Origin: Diospyros lotus
Lineage: Eukaryota; Streptophyta; Magnoliopsida; Ericales; Ebenaceae
Length of the DNA stretch: 64,000 nt
Direction of reading: 5' to 3'
NCBI RefSeq assembly: GCF_014633365.1
Contig: NC_068344.1
Location: 33,044,670-33,108,669 of the forward strand
Shown one piece after another: positions 56,701 to 64,000 of this stretch. Every line of letters starts with the position of its first letter. The first letter of the stretch is position 1. The notes beneath the pieces are model-generated. The model worked only from the letters and a program-made list of their open reading frames with translations, did no database searches and was not told the origin of the DNA. The translations under genes and the position numbers were made by a program.

Positions 56701-59700
56701 ACTCTAACAAGAATACATATATGTATGTATTAATTGCTTTGCTTCAGGCAAAACTATATCTCAGGATTAACTTCATCAATCTGGTGTCAAGACCCCAAGG
56801 ATCCCCAAGAATATAATAGTAATTATGTATTGTAGTAGGTTGTACATTGTTGTTATACTTTGCTGTTGTAATGATTGTACTTTACTGTTGTAGCCTATAA
56901 ATAGGTTAGATTAGGCAGAGAATGGCATAGATGAATGATAATTGAATCTCAGATTGCTCTCTCAAGTCTGATCTCTCTCGTTTCCCTCTGATTCTCTCTC
57001 TTGGTTCTTTTCTGACTGCATTTCTCCCTCAATTCATATTGTATTTCCCTCCCTTTCAGGCTAATTCTCCCTCCAAGTTCTTTGTATTCTCGGTTTCTAC
57101 CTAAAATACCCTAGTTTAAACTCTAGGATCATGACAAATGGTATCAGAGCTGACAGTTCTCGATTGTGATTTCGGAAACTTTAATAGCTGAATTCAGCTA
57201 AACTTTTGAAAGGCGGAACAGGGCAACAATTTTCGACTGAGAATCAGGAAGTTTTTTAGCAGTGATTAAGGTCCAGATTGTGAAGGCATGTGAAGGCGAA
57301 GCAGATCCAGGCAATTTCGGTTGTTGTACCAGAGCGACTAGACCCAAGTTGCTGCCTGTGATAGAGGTGAGAAGGAAGGCGCAGTCGGAAGCGGATCTTG
57401 AGCGATTATTGAACAATAGCGAGTGCAATCGTTGATGATCAGTCACAGTTGATCAGAGGAGATACTTATAGTTGAATTGAGATGGTAATTCAGAAGTAAA
57501 TTACTAGAGAACGGATTCCAAGAGGTTGAATCTGTTCGATAGCCTAGCAATAATTCCGATTGCAACAGGCAACTCAGAAGGCTGTCCTCGGCAGGAAGCA
57601 GAGTCAGGCGATTCCGGTGATCCATACAAACTTTCAGGAAGCTGCGACACAAACCTCAGATAGAGATAACAATGGCGGATAGAACCAGAATGAAACAGAT
57701 GGAGTCACAGTTGCAGCAAATGTCTGCGACGTGTCAGAATTACAAATCCTTGTAGGATCGATGGAAGAGACAATGGAAAAGAAGTTTGACAATGTGATCA
57801 ATCAGATGCAAGTGGAAGTCGGCAATATGCGCGAGGAAGTAGGCAGTCAAATTCGAGAGCAAATGCAAAATTTCATGGTGATGTTCGCAAGGCAGAATCA
57901 GGTAAGGGTGTCACCTGACTTTCCTCCCAAGGAAAGGACTGATCCAATCTTTGCTGGACTTAGACCAACCCCTAGGGCAGCAAACTCCTTGGATTTCGAA
58001 GTGGAGCCTGTTGTAAGTGGAGAGATTTTGAGGAGAAATTTGCTAAAAATGCACCTATGCTAGATTACGATAATCAGGAAGAAAAATATGCTTTAAAGGC
58101 GCTAGAGTCTGTAAATATTGAAGGTGATCGTCTGGTTGAAGAAATAGGTACTCCTCCAATAGCTGATAACAATGCAAAGCTAGTATTTGAGGATCTGCCG
58201 GATAGAGCCGGAGAGAAGGAGGAAAAATAAGTTAAAAGTTCTGCTATTGGGAACAAGACTTTTGCTCCTTTGATTGTTCGTATTCCAGTTGGTTAGCTGC
58301 AGCATCAAATCAGGTTTTGGCCTACAGATCTGGTGTACATGGATAAACTAAATGTGACTCTTGAGCCCCGTTGACAACAAGATAAGGAACATAGGAGTGA
58401 AAAGGAATTTGCCTAGAAGAAGAAAGAAAGAAGGATAAATCTGATAGAGAAGACAGGGATTGGATGAAGAGTAGTGGCTAGTCATCGTAAGTAATTAGGG
58501 ACAAGAACTCTCTCAAGGAGGGGAAAATTGTCGAGGGCCCAAGGATCCCCAAGGATATAATAGTAATTATGTATTATATGTGTTGTAGTAGGTTGTACAT
58601 TGTTATTATACTTTGCTGTTGTAATGATTGTACTTTGTTGTTGTAGCCTATAAATAGGTTAGATTAGGTAGAGAGTGGCATAGATGAATGATAATTGAAT
58701 CTCAGATTGCTAGTCTGATCTCTCTTGTTCCTCTCTGATTCTCTCTCTTGGTTTTGTTCTGACTACATTTCTCCCTCAATTCTTGTTGTATTTCCCTCCC
58801 TTTCAATCTAATTCTCCCTCCAAATTCTCTGTATTCTCGGTTTCTACCTAAAATACCCTAGCTTAAACCCTAGGATCATGACATCTGGGTTGGGATGAAA
58901 TGTCTGGGAGTTAACCTAGCACCAAAAGTTTGTTCTGTGGCTTGGCATTCTTCTGAATACTTCAGGCGGAACAAGTGTGCGGCGTTTGATTGGCCCACTT
59001 GTGAACCTTTAATACTAGTTCATTCGATGTCTGCCCATTTACTCTCTCACCAACATATTTAACAAGGCATTGTGTTAGGTTGGGCCATAGCCCAATTGCT
59101 CCCTCCCAAGGGCGGAAAAAAAAAAACTCCACAAAATAAAGAAAAAATAAAAGGAAAATTTGGGTCAGGTATATATTAATCTAGATTACAGGAATTTGGC
59201 ATAGCTGATTTCTTCCCTACCTTAAAGACATAAATTGACATTATCCATATTAAGTGCCTTCAGGGTCATGAACAATGCAAGAGTGCTAAAATATGCAAAT
59301 TTTTAACCACATGAATGGTACAAGTTGTTTTCGGAATGATAATGGAAATCTGAGGTTCATTATCCAAAAATCCAAATCCTGAACCTTTGTCCTCTATCAA
59401 TTAAGTATTTTAGGCCAAATTATCACAGGCCCAGGTGGTTGTTGTGAATGGTAAAAATTTTGGATAAGAAGGTTAAACACATCCCTTCCTAAGCAAGATG
59501 TTGACAAGGGTTCTGAAAATAAATGAGTTTTACAGGGCGGCATATAAAGTATTTCAAAACAGTGATCCTTGTTCTAATTTATCAGAAATGCCAATGTTTA
59601 TGCACAAGAAAATACTTAACCTATCAAGAATTGGAGGAATTAGCCGAACCATATAGTGGGATTAAGGCTTGTATGTTGTTATCAGGAATTAGAGGAATAC

Positions 59701-59913
59701 CAATGTAGCAATCTGTACTTGTGGGTCTGCATCAGAAAAGGTCTGCTCTGGAACTTTTAGCATCTCATTGATCAAATGCCGATTCTTCATGGCATAAGGC
59801 CCTAATAGGCAAATTAACCATCCCCATGCTTTAATGGCCTGAATCTTCAAGCCACAGTTTAGCAGTTCCCTTATCCCAGGAAGAAGTTTCTTCTTAATGT
59901 CTATGGCAAGAGC
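53147..59913 (-). CDS. RIF1: RIF1 orthologue (Rap1-interacting factor 1), 3' part, five exons visible
   Basis: RIF1 proteins control replication timing, telomeres and double-strand-break repair choice in yeast and animals; plant function is less known. Visible exons are 59913-59701, 56563-54834, 54389-54324, 54234-54165 and 53788-53147, all GT-AG and in phase, giving 906 C-terminal residues. The first two carry the hallmark of the Rif1 N-terminal HEAT-like domain (KAWGWLICLLGPYAMKN, then PQVQIATL joined to VAWEGLIDTL). Long helical repeats follow. The tail has a basic stretch (KKQSSYLKRRRQ), probably nuclear localisation, and ends in four SQ/TQ sites. The start lies beyond the right edge. The identification rests on the hallmark motifs and overall layout. 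Confidence 0.82.
54165..54234 (-). CDS. RIF1: RIF1 small exon (70 bp)
   Basis: It reads VFSVLVHLIGCLHLKKDILA in helical register and completes a split Arg codon. It has a GTTGCAG acceptor and a GTTTTTTT donor. Confidence 0.75.
54324..54389 (-). CDS. RIF1: RIF1 small exon (66 bp)
   Basis: It encodes MTLSWIIPETNPPTSLAVIS, with split codons at both borders (phase 2 on each side). It has a TATGCAG acceptor and a GTATGTTT donor. Confidence 0.75.
54834..56563 (-). CDS. RIF1: RIF1 main exon (1.73 kb)
   Basis: It encodes 576 residues from VAWEGLIDTLIQPP to NSLEFIA plus two bases of a split codon. It is helix-rich with HEAT-like character, and includes SGEWLWKHYPVKWWPWDL. It has an ACTTGCAG acceptor and a GTAAGTAA donor. 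Confidence 0.85.
56785..57136 (+). repeat. 5' LTR of the second non-autonomous element
   Basis: It starts TGTCAAGACCCC and ends CTAGGATCATGACA, with a GCCTATAAATAGGTT core promoter at about 56893. Confidence 0.9.
57671..58230 (+). pseudogene. Gag-like and orphan segment of the second non-autonomous element
   Basis: The coding-like stretch starts at an ATG near 57673 (MADRTRMKQMESQLQQM). It shows a coiled-coil region (MEETMEKKFDNVINQMQVEV) and the motif RVSPDFPPKE, also seen as [10 protein letters not shown] in the chromovirus at about 35780. Frame changes separate it from the EEIGTPPIADNNAKL segment (58135-58225), which resembles the orphan frame at 34590-35027. A TAA stop follows at 58228. 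Confidence 0.55.
58529..58883 (+). repeat. 3' LTR of the second non-autonomous element
   Basis: It starts TGTCGAGGGCCC and ends AGGATCATGACA. The small difference from the 5' LTR suggests a more recent insertion than the nested group in CNOT10. Confidence 0.9.
59701..59913 (-). CDS. RIF1: RIF1 N-terminal-domain exon (213 bp)
   Basis: It encodes 71 residues from ALAIDIKKKLLPGI to DADPQVQIATL. It has a TTCAACAG acceptor and a GTATTCC donor. This is the most 5' RIF1 exon in the window; upstream exons lie past the gypsy element. Confidence 0.83.
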
Positions 59914-60008
59914 CTGTTGAAACAAGACACAAGCAAAAGTTAAAATTTTGTTCAGCAAATGCCATGTGATATTATAAAATATCCAATCTATAAAGGTCAT
60001 TGAAGTTT

Positions 60009-60375
60009 TGGACAAAAAAACAACATACTCTTATTCAAATCTGACAAGAAATATATATGATACAGAGTAACTGCTCCATAGGAGTTGGTTAAGAGTTAGA
60101 AACTGCCAGATAAGGCAGTGGGAAAAAGACAATCTCCTAGGGACAAAAATGTAACAAACTGTACATTTAAACAAAATATACAAAACTGTATTATTACATA
60201 TTTTTCTACACTCCCCCTCAAGTTAGGTTGCAAATGTTAAGCAAACCTAGCTTAGATCTCATATTCTCAAACTTGGTCTTTGGTAGAGCCTTGGTTAGAA
60301 TGTCCACAATCTGTAGAGCAATAGATATGTAGGAAATATTGACAGTTCCACTTTCAACTTTTTCTTTTATGAAGT
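60009..60375 (-). mobile_element. Copia fragment: LTR and pol C terminus, interrupted by gypsy
   Basis: 60009-60210 is related to the copia LTRs at 31197 and 47985. On the minus strand the purine tract TTGAGGGGGAG and the pol tail (PKTKFENMRSKLGL, VDILTKALP) follow. The fragment stops abruptly at 60375 in the middle of the RNase H tail, where a gypsy LTR begins. The rest presumably lies beyond the right edge. Confidence 0.78.
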
Positions 60376-60740
60376 TGATAGGCCGCCGGTGCAACAAACC
60401 TATCATAGGCGTAACAAGCAACTGAAGGCTTGAGGCTGGAATTAAGGGGACCGCACATGCAGGTGTAACAACCAGCATGTGCGCATGGGGAAGGAGGGGT
60501 AAAGTTGTAATCCACACTGCTGAAGGAATAATCAGCAGTGTGAATGGGGAATTCTGTTAGGAAAGCGTGGGAAGGGGGTATAAGTAGGATAGGAGATGGA
60601 GAATTGGACAACGAGCTTTTGGTAGAGAATTGGGAGAGTTAGGGCCTCTCGAATGCCCTGTTTCATTCTTGTTTTTCTGTTGAAAGGGATTGGAATATAT
60701 TGATATTGGATTGTATTGGAATTCTATTGGAATCCTATCA
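60376..60740 (+). repeat. 5' LTR of the right-edge gypsy element
   Basis: This 365-base LTR has perfectly inverted ends (TGATAGG / CCTATCA). A GGTATAAGTAGGATAGG core promoter lies at about 60577. Confidence 0.85.
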
Positions 60741-60768
60741 ATTTGGTATCAGAGCCAATCCGCACCTG

Positions 60769-63700
60769 ATGGTGAACTTGACAGAGCGTGTTGGCGAGTT
60801 GGAGTCGACGGTGGAAGGCGTCAAAAGGGGGGTCGACGACATTAGAGGGAATGTACAGTCGGTGGAGCGTAATGTAGCGATGCTGCTTGAACAGTTCGCT
60901 TTCATACGAACGAGGTGGGATGAGCTGGAGCGGGAAAGGAAGAACAAGTCCAGAGAACGGGAAGGGCCTTCGGAATTCACTTTGGATTCCGAAGTAACCC
61001 CTGGAGTTAAGGGGGGTTGCAATCCGGGAAGGGGTAGTGGGGGCGAGTACCGGGTGGACTTACGTGGAAGACGATTGGAGATGCCTCTCTTCGAAGGAGA
61101 CAATCCAGATGAGTGGATCTTTCGAGCCGAGAGGTATTTTGCTGTCAACCAACTCATGGATGAAGAGAAGATTGACTCTGCAGCCCTGTGTTTTGAAGCC
61201 GCAGCACTGTCGTGGTTTCAATGGGAGACCAGGCGAAGAGGAATTCGGAGCTGGGAGGGCCTGAAACAAGGACTTCTGAGCCGGTTTCGCCCCACTCAGA
61301 AGGGGTTGTTAGAGGAGCAGTTCTTGGCTCTTCGGCAGGAGGGATCGGTGAAGGAGTATCGTTTGAAGTTTGAGACCATGGCTGCGGCAGTACCTGATGT
61401 GCCGGAGGCGTTTTTGGAGGGCCAATTCCTCAACAGCCTCAACCCAGAGATACGAGCCGAGATCAGAGTATTACAACCGCGGGGGCTGGATCGAATTATG
61501 GTGGTGGCACAAAGCGTTGAGGACAAGAACTTAGCTCTTCAACATTACCATCGGGCAGCTGGGTCAACTAGGAGCGGTTATTCCACCACCACCGCAATCG
61601 CGAGTCAGCTGTCACCGGTACCCGCGAAAGGTGTGGGTTCCTCCCAAAGGTCCGTGAACCAGCCAGGCCTCCGAATTCAGTCCGCAGGTAATGGTGGCAA
61701 TTTTCCTTTCAAGAAACTTAGTGAGGCTGAGTGGAAGGCAAGGCGAGAGAAGGGCCTTTGCTTTCGCTGCGATGAGAAGTACTCGATTGGCCATAGGTGC
61801 AAGAACAAAGAGCTCCAAGTGCTTATGCTCTATGATGAAGAAATAGGCGAGACTGCGACAGAAGAAGAAGAGGAGCAAGGAGGTGATGAAGGGGTGGAAT
61901 ATGGAAGAGAGGTGATTGAATTATCTATGAATTCAGTGGTGGGATTAACTACCCCTCAAACGATGAAGCTAAGGGGGCTCATAAAAGGGCAGCCAGTGGT
62001 AGTTCTGATGGATGGGGGAGCAACCCATAACTTTATCTCCTCCGAGTTGGTGCAACGCTTGAATTTACCGAGGACGGAAACGGCGGGATATGGGGTGATA
62101 ATGGGAACTGGAATGGCGGTACAAGGTGCAGGAGTTTGCAAAGGGGTCAAATTGTCTTTGGATAACTTGCAAATAGTGGAAGAATTCCTTCCCCTTGAGT
62201 TAGGAAGTTCGGATGTCATTCTTGGCATGAAATGGCTGGCTTCGTTGGGTAAGATGAGTGTGGATTGGAGGAATCTGACCATGAAGTTTTCAGTAGGGGG
62301 GATGGCAGTGACTTTGCAGGGTGATCCTAGCTTAAGTAAAACATTAGTCTCCCTAAAAGCTATGATGAAGGCGTTGAAGGAGAGTGGGGAGGGAGTGTTG
62401 TTGGAAATTGGAGAGGTGGCTGCGGAATGCAATGAGCTGCAAATGGGGTTGCCCGGAAGTTTGGAGGAATTATTGGTCGAGTTTGAAGGAGTTTTTTCCA
62501 ACCCAGTGGGACTGCCACCCACTAGAAACAGAGATCATGCCATCAATCTCCTACCCGACACCCCCCCAGTTAGTGTTCGGCCTTACCGCTACCCGTATCT
62601 TCAAAAGAATGAGATCGAAAAGATGGTACGAGAGATGTTGGCAGCTGGTATTATCAAACCTAGTGTTAGCCCTTTTTCTTGCCCGGTGTTGCTCGTTAAG
62701 AAGAAGGATGGGGGATGGCGGTTTTGTGTAGACTACCGGGCTCTCAACAAGGTGACAATCCCCGACAAGTTTCCTATTCCAGTCATTGATAAATTGCTGG
62801 ATGAACTACATGGCGCGAAGGTTTTTTCGAAATTGGATCTCAAATCTGGTTACCACCAGATTCGAGTCAAGGCTGGAGACGAACCAAAGACCGCCTTTCG
62901 AACACATGAGGGCCATTATGAGTTCCTCGTCATGCCCTTCGGATTGACAAATGCCCCGGCCACCTTCCAATCCTTGATGAATGATGTCTTCAGGGAGTAT
63001 TTGCGTCGGTTTGTGTTGGTTTTTTTTTATGATATTTTAATCTATAGCCAAAATTTTGACCAACATTTGCAGCACTTACGTTGTGTGCTTTGTGCTGGCC
63101 GCAAATCAGTTGTTTGCCAACAAAAAGAAGTGCTCCTTTGGGCAGTTGGAGGTTGAATACCTGGGCCATATCATCTCCCAACAAGGCGTGTCGGCTGATC
63201 GTTGCAAGGTGCAAGCCATGATCGACTGGCCAGTGCCAAGTTCCTTGAAGGAGTTGCGGGGATTCCTAGGTCTTACGGGGTACTATAGGAGGTTCGTGAA
63301 GGATTATGGTAAGATGGCATGGCCCCTCACCGAGAAACTAAAGAAGAACAACTTTCGTTGGGATGGAGAGGCTGAACGAGCATTCCAGGAGCTCAAAACA
63401 GCCATGGTGTCGCTGCCAGTTCTTGCACTACCGGACTTCGATCAGCCCCTCATAATTGAATCCGATGCTTCAGGGCATGGAGTAGGGGCAGTGTTGATGC
63501 AGAATCATAGACCGATTGCATATTACAGCCATGCTCTTAAACCATCGGAGAGGAAAAAATCGGTTTACGAAAGGGAGTTGATGGCCATGGTGTTTGCAGT
63601 CCAGAAATGGAGACATTATCTTTGGGGAAGGAAGTTCATAGTAAGAACGGACCAAAAAAGCTTGAAGTTTTTGTTTGAGCAGCAAATGGTGAGCCCGGAT

Positions 63701-64000
63701 TATCAAAGGTGGATGCTGAAACTAATGGGCTTCCATTTTGAGATACACTACCGGCCGGGATTGGAGAACAAGGCTGCAGATAGCCTTTCGAGAATCAGCC
63801 ACCCAGCAGCTCTATTCGCTCTAACGGTGCCAAGGGTGGTGCAACTCGATCAGCTAGTCCAAGAAGTGGAGAAGGATGCTTATTTACAGGGAATCATACA
63901 GAAATTAAAGGCGGATCCAGCTTACAACTCAGATTTTCAGCTGGTAGGCGACCAACTCCTCTATAAGGGGCGGTTGTTCCTGCCTAAGAAGTCTTCCCTA
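60769..64000 (+). pseudogene. Gag-pol of the right-edge gypsy element, broken
   Basis: The polyprotein starts at ATG 60769, just after the primer site. It shows an N-terminal coiled coil (1-60), gag core (about 125-260), zinc-knuckle-like [14 protein letters not shown] (about 340), protease ([14 protein letters not shown], about 410), and reverse transcriptase (about 640-780) with [13 protein letters not shown]. The catalytic Asp pair reads FFYDIL: the first Asp codon is TAT at 63028-63030. A small deletion near 63090-63096 shifts the frame, and the original frame ends at 63154. RNase H (SDASGHGVGAVL, about 63460) then stays open to the window end in the new frame. Long and otherwise intact, so it looks young. 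Confidence 0.88.

Larger units (their letters stand above)
56785..58883 (+). mobile_element. Second non-autonomous LTR retrotransposon, TGTC-R-GACCC family
   Basis: LTRs at 56785-57136 (352 bases) and 58529-58883 (355 bases) are very similar. They are flanked by perfect TCTGG target duplications (56780-56784 and 58884-58888). A primer site TGGTATCAGAGC lies at 57139-57150 and the purine tract AAGGAGGGGAAAATT precedes the 3' LTR. The 1.4-kb interior encodes an N-terminal gag-like coiled-coil stretch and an EEIGTPPI segment, but no pol. It is antisense to the RIF1 gene. Confidence 0.9.
56564..59700 (-). other. RIF1 intron with an inserted LTR element
   Basis: The 3.14-kb intron is two-thirds LTR element (56785-58883). 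The remaining ~0.8 kb at the 5' side (58.9-59.7 kb) is AT-rich with nothing recognised. Confidence 0.75.
60376..64000 (+). mobile_element. Ty3/gypsy retrotransposon, 5' part, runs off the right edge
   Basis: The 5' LTR is 60376-60740 (TGATAGG...CCTATCA), followed by the primer site TGGTATCAGAGCC at 60744-60756. GAAGT at 60371-60375 should be one copy of the target duplication. Gag, zinc knuckle, protease, reverse transcriptase and RNase H follow in gypsy order. The 3' LTR is outside the window. Confidence 0.9.

Overview
This is nuclear DNA of a flowering plant, most likely a eudicot. Non-coding DNA is AT-rich, introns follow the GT-AG rule, and the long plant-type LTR retrotransposons are nested in one another. 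The protein genes are a hybrid proline-rich cell-wall protein and plant orthologues of CNOT10 and RIF1. I cannot name the species from sequence alone.

Layout. 1-7.9 kb is intergenic and holds a Mutator-like element with ~175-bp inverted arms (1606-2510) and a small non-autonomous LTR element (5757-7643). A single-exon hybrid proline-rich protein gene lies at 7941-8687 (+). 8.9-17.3 kb is AT-rich intergenic DNA with short tandem duplications and no supported gene. CNOT10, a CCR4-NOT deadenylase scaffold subunit, fills 17319-49672 (-) as six coding exons (856 aa). About 32 kb of genomic DNA carries 2.6 kb of coding sequence. Intergenic DNA with a possible SINE follows (49.7-52.7 kb). The last five recognisable exons of RIF1 (-) occupy 53147-59913, and its 5' part lies beyond the right edge.

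Mobile DNA explains most of the remainder. CNOT10 intron 1 (19.3 kb) is almost filled by one Ty1/copia element (31197-48195, -) carrying three independent insertions. These are a solo LTR (31541-32146), a non-autonomous LTR element (32559-40797) that itself contains a dead Ty3/gypsy chromovirus (35145-40450), and a deletion derivative of a Tat-like gypsy element (42873-47645). I matched target-site duplications by eye for most of these. Introns 2 and 5 of CNOT10 hold solo LTRs, an LTR remnant and a small Mutator-type MITE. RIF1 introns hold a second member of the non-autonomous family (56785-58883) and a related copia fragment interrupted by a gypsy element running off the window (60376-64000).

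The genes are not an operon, and CNOT10 and RIF1 simply lie head-to-tail on the minus strand. The most distinctive signals are: (i) a family of LTR elements with shared TGTC-R-GACCC ends, whose two internal copies encode a conserved segment I do not recognise; (ii) two housekeeping-type genes whose introns are swollen by nested retrotransposons; (iii) a cluster of four SQ/TQ sites at the extreme C terminus of the plant RIF1 protein.
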